Source of the DNA: Zea mays
Taxonomy: Eukaryota; Streptophyta; Magnoliopsida; Poales; Poaceae
Direction of reading: 5' to 3'
Assembly: GCF_902167145.1 (NCBI RefSeq)
Contig: NC_050098.1
Coordinates: 82,066,207-82,130,206, forward strand
Length of the DNA: 64,000 nucleotides
The translations under genes and the position numbers were made by a program. The number at the start of each line of letters is the position of its first letter. Positions within the stretch are counted from its first letter, which is position 1. Positions 34,662-45,042 of the stretch are shown piece by piece. The notes beneath the pieces were generated by a model. It was not told where the DNA came from, made no database searches, and worked only from the letters and a program-made list of their open reading frames with translations.

Positions 34662-37600
34662 TATACATCAACTGAAGAACAAATAATCACAAAAGGTTAT
34701 TTGATGCAGATTGCATAGACTAACAAACTAACAAGATGGGAGAAAGAAGAATACATCACAATTATTTGGTGAGTGGGCTTTGCACTGAATATCTCCAATA
34801 AAAATAATATTTTCACAAAGATCGTTAGTTGCTTACGTCCATGTCTTCTGGTTGTTTGGAGACATCTTTGAACTTCAGATTCAGAACGTGGGAATTAGAA
34901 CAAGTAAACAATAGTACCAAGAAATCAGGTTGGCGTGGTGGCATACAGAACATGGGATGAACATCTGGGAAGCGACTTCAGTGGCATCAACTTCTCCTAC
35001 AAAGGGAAATGAAGACGGTGTGAGTTGTATTAACAGAACATTATGAATAGTGTGCCTCTGAAACTACCTCAGAATTCTCCACATCTTATGAGGGAAATGA
35101 AGCCCAATGGAACAATTTTCAAGCATTTCAGGACTCTTCAGCCAAGCTTTGTGAGCTTCGATTGCTTTCATATTAAAACGAAACATATGCAAGTGCCAAT
35201 ATCCAACCAATTCAGGTGCACAATTGTTTTACACTAAAGTAAATTGAAAAAAAAGTTGCCTGGATAAAAAATCAGGGACTGACATGAGAAGATTGAATAT
35301 GTGCACCAAACCTCAGATAAAGAAATGCTTGGCTTCTCAAGTTCATCTCCGCTGACTTGAATTCCAGTACTCTAACATTCTAGGCAAACTATGGATGCTA
35401 TTTTGCTTCTCCTAGGTGCATCCTTTGCCTTCCTTCCTCGATTGCTCTTCCCCTTGCTAGCTATTTGATCATTCAGCATCTCGTATAGCGCAAAATAGTC
35501 TAGTGTAAAATGAATGAAGTGTGAAATAGATGGTAACCCTACATAAAAGTGTAGAGAAGTCATTCCAGAACATTTGTAATTTGGTGGGGGAAATATAACT
35601 GATATATTTTCAGGTAAACTTCTTTGATCCATTAAAGAATCTACCGAAGTTTGTATGAATTTTGTCGCACTTGGTACCAAAAGGGTGGACGCTTCCTCAA
35701 GTTCCTATTGAAAGCATAGGAAAACATACAAGCAAGGAACAAAGAATGACCTTGATTTAGCACATAATATAAACACCTCGAAATATTTATTTATCATCAT
35801 CAAGAAGTGATATGAAGGGTTCCTTCTCATAGGACATGGGTAACCATTAAAATCAAAGAACTGTAGAAACCATATATATGCGTAAATATATTTCAATGGA
35901 AAGATGCCTTTGTTCATGGAGTAAGATAGCATTGATATGCACACAGGATGTTTGCGACATGTGTGAAGATGGCTACATTTTGAAATAAGTATATGTAAAC
36001 ATTGAATTTCATGGTCAAGGTTCCTAACACACTCACGGTTTAGAAAAATCCCTATAACAGCTTGCTGAACGCCAAAATCAGAAACAATCGCCACAAACGA
36101 GATGAATTTGTATTGTCTAGAGTACCTACGCACCGACCTGCTCGGATCGCACCGTGGCCTCGAAGATCATCTCATCCGACTTATCACAAACCAAAAACAA
36201 ATCACTAACCATTAGCAAAACGTGAGAAGCTCCACAAAACTAACGAGCTGAACAACAAATTAGAAGACCTGATCAGCACCTTCATTGTCATGTTGGTTAT
36301 AAAACCAAATACCATTTACTTCTTGATAGCATTTCGGTACAATAAATATGGTAACGGGATAAAAAAGATTAATTTTAGTTTATATATAAATTGAGACAAA
36401 TCTTACTACTATATTTGTGAGGACGAAATTGAAAATGGAACATAGCCCTAAGAGAAAATGTGTACGAAGCATGGGAAATTTTACCTCCATTTTCTCGGTA
36501 ATAGGACCAACTGCCTGTTGATTGAACTGGCGAAAGCCATAATCAAGAAAGAGGAAGCGCAGTCAGCACAGACAACACTGAAGCAAAGCAGTTAATAATC
36601 AACGACATTCTCACTTATAAAACATGAGGGTGGCGACAAGGAGGGAGTTGATGTCCAGGAGCCCTATGTTATTGTATGACAGGTCCTCGAAGACTTCCTT
36701 GCAGATTCCTTGAACGTCAGACTTGCCGGCGTGGGGTGTGGCGCGGTGGGGCCAGGAGGCATGCATCGAGGGCACGACGGGGGAAGGGATTGGCACGCGG
36801 GGGAGCAGGCGGGGGGCGCTCGACCATGATGTGGTCAAGCATGCCTGTAGAACAGATTATTTTTACCATTAGCCAGAGAAACTGCACTCATTAACAAAAG
36901 AAAAATAAGAAATTATAGCACGACAGGAGTATAGGCTACCACGTGTAGCTCTTACAGGCTGTAGTTTGCTCAGCTCTCGTGACAGTGTGATCACCACAAC
37001 GTCCATTTGTGCAGTGGCATCTGTCAGGAACAACTTGGTTTATTCCTAAGAATCTCATTTATTATGTGATATGCTCATTGCACAACTTTTTAAAAAAAAT
37101 GCATTAGCGGTTTGAAACATCACAAACAAATTTGTGTAAAAACAATAGAACTGAAGCATACCTCGATAAGAAAAAATACTAAAAAATTGGGTAAGTAAAA
37201 TATAAGCTAGACACTAAAAAAGAGTTATGCGACAGATAAGTAGATTGCAATAAATTGGGTATTCTAAATTAATGTCTTGCTGAAGTTTAATCTAGTAAAT
37301 AAGATCCTCAAAACTTAAATTCTAAGTAGACATCTACCGAAAAGTTGGAAGGTTCAGAATTGTGAATACATCCCAGAATTAAACTGTAGCAGTAAATAAG
37401 AGCTGCTTGTCTTCAGTAGATGTGGCTATAATGTTGCAAAAAACTTAAACTGTAGTAGTAATATGTGATGCCAGGATCCCTACTCCTATCTTCTAATATT
37501 GTGATTTTTACTGCTTGCAGGTCACTAATATGTACATTGAACAGTAAACTGTAATTTATGCAACTAAAAAGTAGCAGGATTGTATCAGTGAAAAAAGTGC

Positions 37601-38728
37601 AAAAACAGATCCAGGATTGTATCAGCTGACCTGTAACCTCTTGCGGCGGCCGCCGCCCGTCCTAGGCGCCCTTGGTGTTGGGCTTCCGCGCCGCTATATA
37701 TTGTGGGTACCCAAAATTCATCATCTCATCAAGCAACTCATACTGTAAGCACAAAATGGCGCCCTATTCTGTCAAGTCCCAGTAGCCGCACATCAAACAG
37801 AACTACTTGAAATTTGCTTACCACAACAACAAAGTTATCTCACAGTGACTCCTCTTCGAGCTCCTCGAAGTAGTGATTAAACACCTGTACTCACTCACAA
37901 GTCGCATGAATAATAGGATAAGCCATTGCAGCCACTATTCCCTCATCCATAAGCCCAACATTGCAGCCGCTGTGGAAGGGGATGTCACCTGTGGAAGAAG
38001 GGAGATAAAAATTCAACACAGTTATACAGGTCGATGACGCCAATCTATCACACACACACACATACACGGGATCCCCACATACACAGAAGCCGTATCCATT
38101 GCACCGACCAAGGAGAGCTTCCGGAGCAGCGCCCTGTTTTTTTTTACAGGTAGCCACTGCTGTCCTAGAGAAACAATTCGAGGCAAAGTTAAAGCAGATC
38201 AGGGAGTTTGAACTAATGACTTTGCACATATTTCTATTTAATAGCATTACCTGATCATCAAGCAACTTTGAGAAATCCTTTAGAACCTGATGACGATCTT
38301 TCTCACCCTGCTGGAGCTGCTGGCCATATTGAACTACAAGTCAGCATGACCCGATCTTTCATCACCACGTTATCAATTTGAAAAGAACGTAATACAATTT
38401 AGAACCTGTTCTAAGATTGTTTCGAGGTTTCGCCATCAGATACTACAAAGAAAAATATAGAGATGCAATTCAATAGCACAAGAATAGAAAACAATGGTCA
38501 AAACCATTACAGGATGTTAAGGACTCAGATACATATATGTTTGTGCATCAGTCGCTCGACAGAAGCCGGCCTCGGATCAAGTGCTGGATTATGCATCAGT
38601 TTATCTTCACTATCCAAAATCAAATCACGGAGCACAAAAAACAACTAAAATCAAATTACAGATCAGGGAAAAACAACGAAACAAGATTGGAGGGGGCCTG
38701 TAGTTATTCAATGGTGGTAATAGGGTAC
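34662..38728. other. Helitron interior, middle part with exon-like pieces of unidentified genes
   Basis: AT-rich DNA with several - strand exon-like blocks. At about 35700-35590 a block after an AG acceptor reads SLPENISVIFPPPNYK; at 36700-36613 FEDLSYNNIGLLDINSLL runs to a gtgaga donor; at about 36550-36485 FRQFNQQAVGPITEKME; at 36180-36124 DEMIFEATVRSEQVGA with a stop; at 38325-38255 QGEKDRHQVLKDFSKLLDD; and at 37985-37891 GCNVGLMDEGIVAAMAYP. These look like scrambled captured exons. I cannot name the parent genes. Confidence 0.5.
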
Positions 38729-38865
38729 CTCGCCCTTGGAGGACGGCGCAGACTTGAAGCAGCGAAGCGCGGCGTCCTCGAGCACGAAGTAGCGCTTGCG
38801 CGAGTACTGCATCCCAAATAGGTTGGATCGGAACAGGTTCAACCAGCCTCCATCTGCAATGCATC
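38729..38865 (-). pseudogene. Captured exon with the start of a PH domain (EDR2-like / PH-START family)
   Basis: The - strand frame reads GGWLNLFRSNLFGMQYSRKR, continues YFVLEDAALRCFKS and ends SSKGEV at a gag|gtac donor (38729). The pattern GGWL...YSRKRYFVLE..LRCFKS is the first strands of a pleckstrin-homology domain as found at the N terminus of plant EDR2-like PH-START (DUF1336) proteins. Only this one exon is recognised, so it is a captured piece. Other PH proteins cannot be excluded. Confidence 0.6.
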
Positions 38866-40139
38866 CTCCCCGCCACCGGCCGTGGCATGCGCCGCCTCAT
38901 CAGTCGGCGCCCCCACTATCGTTTCCTCCACGACAGCTACCTCCGCCCCGGTAGCCATTCGCCTGCGCTGGCTCCCCCATCGAAAACAGATCTCCTGGCC
39001 CCCGCCCTCTCACCAAGGGCGACCCTGCAGCAGCGCCCTTCTAGCTCCGTGTCGCCATGCCTCGCTTGGGTTAGGGGGGCCGCAACGCATCTCGCGGGCG
39101 AGATTGTCGAACAGCAACCGCGGGCGGGGGTACGACGGGGCTGCGCGGGCTGGGGAAGATAGGATTGGATCCGCACACCACAGCCTGAGGGATGCGCCTG
39201 GGATGACGCGAGTACCTGGTTAGAGCAGAGCGGGTCCCTCGTCGTCGCGCACCCGGGCCACGAGGTGCTCGTGTCGCCAAGGCCCGATGTTCCTCCTCCT
39301 AGAGAAGAGGAAGGAGAGATGCGGTTCTGGCTCTGCGACAGCTCCGGGCGGATGGCGGGGGTGGGCGGTTCCATTGGCCGGCGAGCGAGGGAGGAGAGAT
39401 GGCGCCCTCTCGGACTCCATCATCGACTCTGGCCCCGGATCTTCCTAGAGAAGAGGTCCTTACTGACGGTGCCGTAGAGGTAGATGCGGTTCTGGCTCTG
39501 CGACAGCTCCGGGCTGATGGTGACGCTCTTCCGCCTAGCATCCCGCCGACGGCCGCTCATCCGATGCTGCCGTGCCGATACGGTCGACCACGCCACCACC
39601 ACCATGGCCTCGCTAAGCATCTCATCCACCTTGAAGGGTAGCTCCCACTGCCGCGATGGAGCGCTGCAGTAGCACCATGGCCTCGAGCGAGGACTCGAAC
39701 TCGGGGTCCAGATCTGGAGCCAGGTCAGCTGGTGGAGGCGCAGGAGGCAGGGCGAGCGCGCGCTTGTGGCCGGCGGCCCCGACGTTGGGTGAGGGAGGAG
39801 GCGCGGTGCACGACGACGGTGAGCTTGGGCGCGGTGGGGGCGAAAACTGTCGCGACGGGTACGCGTTCGGAGGGAACGAGCTCAGCGGAACCGAATGAGG
39901 TGGCAAATCGCGGAGCAGAGGTAATGGAGGGCGCGAGGGGGGCGTTGATGGCGGCGCCGATGACGGGGATCGCGGAGGAGAGGGGAGGAGATCCTCGGAC
40001 ACCTTCCGTTGATGGCGGAGCCGCGGAGGAGACGAGATCTGCGCGTATTGGCTGCGAGAATCGCGGAGCAGAGCAGGGGCAGAACCGTGCGCCACTCAGT
40101 TGTGGACGCCTACAATACAACCTTATAGAGTAGTAGAGA
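38866..40139 (-). other. Helitron 5' part, GC-rich, no gene recognised
   Basis: GC-rich with overlapping open frames on both strands and a local duplication: cagagccagaaccgcatct-type sequence occurs at about 39318-39350 and 39486-39513. No known domain. The 5' terminus is at 40139. Confidence 0.5.
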
Positions 40140-42861
40140 TTGGAGATACTTCGGGCGAGATCAGGAATGTCATCTAAGATTGATGGTGATAAAGTGAAAT
40201 TTGGCCTATTGACAATCTTTCCGTGATCACAGCCAGCTTTTAGGAAAGCTGCGGCAGTACCCCGAGAAGCTACCCAGGCACAGAAGTCACCGTGCCCAGC
40301 TATAACTTCGTCGAGCTCGTCAATTTCACCCCCAATATGTTCGAAGGTCTTCGGTAAATCTTCAGCTGAGGGGGTGAATTTTTCACTGCTGGCTCCAACT
40401 GAGTGGAAAATGTTTCTTAATCGTTGAATACATTTGTTGCTGAATTCCAAACATTTTTCTTAAAGGCCCGTCAATAGTTTTTTCGAGTCTGAATTTTGTT
40501 GAGCTTCGGCTTCAAGTTTTACATTAAGATCTTGCTTTTCTTGCTCAAACTGCTCAGATTGGCGGAGAAGCTTCGTGTTCAGTTCTGTTATTTTAGCTTC
40601 GGCCTCCGCCAATAAACCTTCAGTTGCTTGGAGCTCAAAGTTCTTCTTCTCAACAGCAGCTGTTTGCTCCTTTATTTTACTTTCTAAATTTTCAATTATA
40701 ACTTCGTGTTTCTTGTCTTCAAAATCTTGCTGCATTTTCAAGGCTTTGCTCAACAGCATGCTCTGTACGAAAACAACCTTCGTTAGACATGTTTTCATTA
40801 TCAAAAACAATAAAAGTTAAGGGAAAAGAAGTTCACCTTAAAATTGGAATAAAATAAACTACCAACGATATGCTGTCGTCGGTAGCGGCTGATGTCTGTT
40901 TCTAGCTTCGGAAAACCGATACTCTTTGACAGAGTACCGATAACTTTGGCTCCAGTTTGATCTCGAATACAATCTAATTTTTCATCATCAATGCCTCCGA
41001 AGAGGAGTGCTCCAGGTTTGTATCCGCAGGATTTGGCATACTCTCTAAGCTCTTCTATTTCAGCTTTTGACAGTTTTTCTCCAACTAAATTCTGGAACAT
41101 GAAGGCTTCGTGTTCTGAAGCTTCGTTGGCAATTTCCTTTCCTTTCCCCGACGCTGCGGCCGTGGCCTCTTCGGCGGCAGTGGTGGCTTCTTCTGTGGCC
41201 ATGTCTAGCAGTATTTTGTCAATATGTTCAATTGTGCTCTCCAGGTTCAAATCTTCAACTGAGGCAGCTTCGGCAGCTGCAACCTCCGAAGGTGTGATTT
41301 CAATATCTGTCCTTTCTTCATCCGCTGGTGTCTTCTGAGCTGAAGCTCTTGGCGGTGTCTTGTCAATGACCTCTGTCACACCGATGATTCTCTGTCTCTT
41401 TACTTTAGTTGTTTTCTTCATTTTTTCGGGCTCCTTTTCCTTCTAAAAAAACTTTGTCAGTTGGGGCCTCAATGGACTTAGCTTCGCAGGCAGGGATTCA
41501 GTCATTACCTTCAAAATTTCTTCCACATCAGTGGCAGAGGGTGATGCGGGGGTTTCTTCTTCGTCGGATATTTTTCGCTTCGGAGAAGATGCTTTCCTCT
41601 TCTTCGGAGTTTTCTTCTTTGGTGGTTCTTTTTCGTCTTCATTTAAGGTTTCAGTTATCCTTTTCCTTTTCTGGCCTCCGACACCTTTGTTCAGATTTTC
41701 ATAGTCAGGGTATTCAAAACCCAAGGCGTCAAACACTCGATTTAGCCTTCGCTTCGGACGGGTGCCGAAGGCTGCGGTCATCAACTGATCTTCTTTTTTG
41801 GAATAATTGCCAAGTATTTCATTGCACATTACTTCAATTGTATCTAGCCACTCTTGGCAAGGTGTTTTAAAGTACTTTTTAAACTTGAAATAGTAAGGTA
41901 AACGTACAAGTTCACCTTCTTTCTTCTCCCCCTTTAGCTTCGGCATTTCCCATTCTTTCAAACTTGGAAAAACTTTGAAAGCCAAAAACTCCTGAACCAG
42001 GTCCCTTGTACTGATATGCTCTGCAATAATTCTGAATTCATTCATTGCTTGTTGTGTTGGACCTTCGGGTGTCATGTTGCAGCGAGGTCGGGTTTCTCCG
42101 AAGATTAGTTCGAGTGGACTTTGCACAAGCTTCTCCTTGTCGTCATCAACCTTGACATAGAACCACTCCGACTTCCAGCCTGCTGCCCATTTGCTTCGGT
42201 AGCTGATTACAGGAAACTTTGTGGTTTTCCGATAGGCGAAGTTATAGCAACCAAAATTGTCGTGCAATCCATCCTTTCTATCCTTCGTCTGATAATGCAG
42301 CTCGTGAACCCGGCAAAAGCTGTCCTCAAATGGCTCCACTGCTTGGCTTCGGAGTGCCCAGATATAAACACTAAGCCTAACGATAGCGTTAGGGGTCAGC
42401 TGGTGAAAATAGATACCGAACCTCTTCAGTACCTCTGCAATAATCCCATGTAGGGGGAATCTTAATCCAGCCTTTAGAAAGCTTTTGAAAATAACAATTT
42501 CATCCTTCTCCGGCTTTGGGGTAGTCTCTTCTCCCCCGAAGCGTAATAGCTTCTTCTGATTTTCATTAAAAAAGCCCAACTTTACCATCTTGGAGAGATT
42601 AGCCTTCGAAACAGTAGATTTCCCGAAGTCCAAGTGGCTGGGCTTGCTTGGCATGGCAATGCGATAATCATCTTCGGGATCAGTTTCCTCAATATCTTCT
42701 TCTTCTGCTTCAACGATTGCTTGTTCTGCATCATCATTAGGGATCTTTTCCGAAGTCACCAACCCGGATCGTTGCATGGCTTCGGAGATGGGAACAGTCT
42801 CCGAAGCTTCAGTTTCGCCCCCCTCACGCTCAACCCTGGCGGTAGAACGCACTCGGGCCAT

Positions 42862-43302
42862 TTAATTATGAATTTGTGGAAATTTAATACTTTTTTCTTC
42901 CGAAGTTTTTTCTTCTGACGAAGCAGGCTTCAAACTGGAGCTTCGTTCGATTCCGACAGACAAGCTTCGGCGATGGTTAAAAATTTTGGCAGCAAAACAG
43001 TGCAAATAGCAATGAATGCTGTGGTAACTTCACACCTACTCGTCTGTTTATATAGTACTGCAGGTAAGAAGGCGAAGCACCAGGATTTTTACACCAGGCG
43101 GACACCCGCTCGCACTCGCTGCGTGGTGGACCGCAGAGACCAAACAGTAACTCTGCAAGGCGGGGCCGCTACGCGCTGGGAAATTGAATCGTTTCTCGAC
43201 AACGAGCTCAGGGAAGGTGTTTTTTAGACCTTCGGCGCTCCGAAGCTTAAGAGACTTTTTTTTCACGGATCAAGCTCGTTACGAAAAACGATCTAGCACC
43301 GC
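42862..43302 (-). promoter_or_regulatory. Promoter/5' UTR region of the antisense gene
   Basis: On the - strand ctatataaac (43055-43046) lies 185 bp upstream of the antisense ATG at 42861, a good TATA-box position allowing a 5' UTR of about 150 nt. It lies inside G, between the polypurine tract and the gene, so transcription would not depend on the LTR. This is a sequence-based prediction only. Confidence 0.55.
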
Positions 43303-43314
43303 GAAAGGGGCTAC
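43303..43314 (+). other. Element G polypurine tract
   Basis: gaaagggg-type purine run directly before the 3' LTR start at 43315. Confidence 0.7.
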
Positions 43315-43898
43315 TATTGGATCTATGCTTCGTCGCCGAAGGTCTTCCAGGAAGAAGCGGCTTTCGGCTGAAGCTGTTTGTATGAGATGGCCGAAGGTTC
43401 CTCTTCATGAAGCTTCGGTATTACAAACCGACTTAAAGATAGAATGACCTTTTAGTCCATAAAGGTCTGAGTCAATGTTGTAAACTTTTATGAGAGGCAT
43501 AATTCTAATTCCTCACAGGCTGTGTCCTGTGCCTATAAATAGTGAACAGTATTCCTTTACTATTCACGCATTCTGGTAATTACAATCGCATCTTTCGGGA
43601 ACCAACCTTTGCCAAGGCAGAGGTATTATTGTGTTCAATGATTCAATACATTAAGTAAATATAATATAATTCATCTATGATTTATTTACCCTTTTATACC
43701 CTTTATTTTATGCCATCTTATACAATCTATTGAAATTTTATTACGAAGACTTGAGCTTCGTAATTATATTCTCATCAACCTTCGTCCAAGGCTCATTATC
43801 CTCAAGGGAATAATGTTTCATGGATGAAGGACGTTAACATTTAACATTTTATGTTGCCTTGTTCTTAATTCATAGCATTTGAGAACAAGTCCCCAACA
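43315..43898 (+). repeat. Element G 3' LTR (584 bp)
   Basis: Starts tattggatctatgcttcg, where the canonical TG is mutated to TA, and ends ccccaaca. It carries the uninterrupted CACTA-2 target (ctgtgtcctgtg at 43521-43532) and a TATA box at 43534-43541. It is followed by gtaag at 43899. Confidence 0.95.
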
Positions 43899-44465
43899 GT
43901 AAGCATTTCTGCAAACAAAGTCTTTGACAATTGATAAGCCATACCTTGACTCCTAAAGGCCAGCATATCGTTGAGAGTCTTTTACTTTGACGGGTAAGTC
44001 TTGCGAAAGTACACTTCGTACTCAGGGCTTTGTCCCATGTTGTTTTAGGTGAAGAAGCAGCAAACTTTTGTTGCTTCTGTTCCAAGGTGGTACCAAAAGA
44101 AGAGAATCAAGACTAAAGCTGCGGGAGGAAAGGTCCTCCGTTAAGAAAAACTTTTACTGTTTATTCGGGAGGGGTTTTGCCTCCCAGGTTATGTAATAAT
44201 AATACTCCGCACACATATATTTTGTTCTAGTTTGTAACTATATAACTCTGTCTTACTTTTCAATAAAGTAAGTTATTGTAACTGTTCCGCCTTTTCGTAC
44301 CTCCGATGTATTGTAATGTCTGCGTGACGGGTAAAACGCTCTTGGGAAAGGTAAGGAATTCAGATACCGAACTTGTCAAGTGATCAGGTGCACCTACAGG
44401 GTTGTCTGAGGTCCGTTGGACAAGGACAACTGTAGGTGGGCGTAATGACTTGGGAGGTTCTGTCA
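43899..44465 (+). repeat. Element A 3' LTR, right piece
   Basis: Resumes after G and contains aataaag near 44265, a possible poly(A) signal. It ends ggttctgtca at 44465, after which a different retrotransposon (C) begins. The exact end is inferred from the CA terminus and the switch of sequence type, since A's 5' LTR is not in the window. Confidence 0.65.
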
Positions 44466-44649
44466 TAGTGACGTTGGTGAGGATCGTGTCCTTGAATTCA
44501 CAGAGCTAGGTTGACGTCGAGGCCGCAGCGCGCTCAAGGTCGCCGATGCGGGTCTCCCACTTGGCGTCCTGTGCCACAATTTTTTTGTCCAGCTCGGCGA
44601 CGAACGATCTGGTCTGAGCGTCGAGCGCTATCTTTAGTTGTGGATCCAT
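44466..44649 (-). pseudogene. Element C gag start, truncated by element A
   Basis: From ATG 44649 on the - strand, 65 bp inside the primer site, the frame gives MDPQLKIALDAQTRSFVAEL, then a charged helical stretch, and an in-frame TAG near 44505. The frame is then cut by the end of element A. Position and character fit the N terminus of a Gag protein. I see no further domain, so whether C is Copia or Ty3 type is not decided. Confidence 0.6.
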
Positions 44650-44713
44650 GGCTCCCAAAAGCTTCCGCACGACGCGTGTACTAATGGGAGGCTAGATCCG
44701 AGGGCCGATGGAC

Positions 44714-44724
44714 CTCTGATACCA
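44714..44724 (-). other. Element C primer-binding site
   Basis: - strand tggtatcagag, the classical initiator-Met tRNA complement, 2 bp inside the LTR. Confidence 0.9.
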
Positions 44725-44726
44725 AT

Positions 44727-45042
44727 TGTTAGCGCCCACTGGCACCAACCGTATGAGGGGAAGGGGATTAGAGAAAGGAGGCAAAGAGGAGAAGGAACTG
44801 GAGGAGGAGATACATGAATGTTGATTGTATTTCTTTTCTTGATTTGGTTTTCCTTAATACAGAGTCTTATATCCCCGCAACACACACCCAACCCTGAATT
44901 ACATATTGACCCACTCAGGGCCCATGATTCTGGTATTGGGCTTCGGCACACATTTGGACCTTGATTCCTTGCCGTGCCGGATTCCTTCTCCTCCATGGCA
45001 ACAGTGTTGGTTTACTTCATCTGTTGAGCCGGAGTGCTGACA
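44727..45042 (-). repeat. Element C 5' LTR (316 bp)
   Basis: Runs from tgttagc (44727) to gctgaca (45042), a terminal inverted repeat with one mismatch, next to the Met-type primer site. It contains a - strand tataag near 44870. The rest of C is left of element A, outside the window, so only its 5' end is visible. Confidence 0.82.

Larger units (their letters stand above)
29249..40139 (-). mobile_element. Helitron (10.9 kb) inserted in the antisense gene of G
   Basis: On the - strand it starts tctctactactctataagg at 40139, preceded by A (40140). It ends with a hairpin (29276-29261, ccgt-a-gc loop gc-acgg), then gcatatac and ctag at 29249, followed by T (29248). TC start, 3' hairpin, CTRR end and A/T insertion site are all Helitron features. 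The flanks join in the reading frame of the antisense gene, which confirms the borders. The interior holds gene fragments and a second Helitron-like 5' end at 34661. No Rep/helicase gene was seen, so it is non-autonomous. Confidence 0.85.
29073..42861 (-). pseudogene. Antisense gene of element G, four exons, split by a Helitron
   Basis: Exons inferred from GT/AG borders: 42861-41509, 41442-40837, 40762-40140 plus 29248-29173 (same exon, Helitron between), and 29099-29073. All junctions are phase 0. Exon 1 has an acidic start and a region (GIIAEVLKRFGIYFHQLTP ... IVRLSVYIWAL) of the Transposase_28 / 'putative gypsy type transposon' family (PF04195, from memory), then a lysine-rich tail like a nuclear signal. 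Exon 2 is Ala/Glu-rich; exon 3 has a long coiled coil (about 40720-40490). The last exon encodes a short acidic end. One in-frame TAA lies at 40462-40460. The role is unknown; such genes are known from Grande-like elements. Confidence 0.82.
19603..43898 (+). mobile_element. Element G: Grande-like Tat-type Ty3/gypsy retrotransposon with nested CACTA and Helitron
   Basis: Bounded by 584-bp LTRs and flanked by gtaag. Internal order: primer-binding site (24296), protease-RT-RNase H-archaeal-type RNase H-integrase (to 28293), a noncoding stretch with repeats, a multi-exon antisense gene, polypurine tract and 3' LTR. The long 3' region with an antisense gene is the hallmark of maize Grande-type elements as I remember them; the family name is an inference. 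Gag is missing. Without CACTA-2 and the Helitron the element would be about 9.3 kb. Confidence 0.9.
8080..44465 (+). mobile_element. Element A: Tekay-like Ty3/gypsy retrotransposon, interrupted host of the nest
   Basis: Parts present are the RT-to-chromodomain pol segment (8080-10422), 3' UTR and polypurine tract (to 16157) and the 3' LTR in two pieces (16158-19602 and 43899-44465). It is interrupted by X, CACTA-1 and G. The 5' LTR, gag, protease and the N-terminal part of RT are off-window, beyond X. RT-RH-IN order and a chromodomain-like tail place it among the chromoviruses. Confidence 0.88.

Noticed and set aside
42973..43447. Short + strand ORFs across the G 3' LTR start
   Set aside because: They cross the polypurine tract and LTR border, and the same LTR frame occurs in the 5' LTR without any protein similarity.
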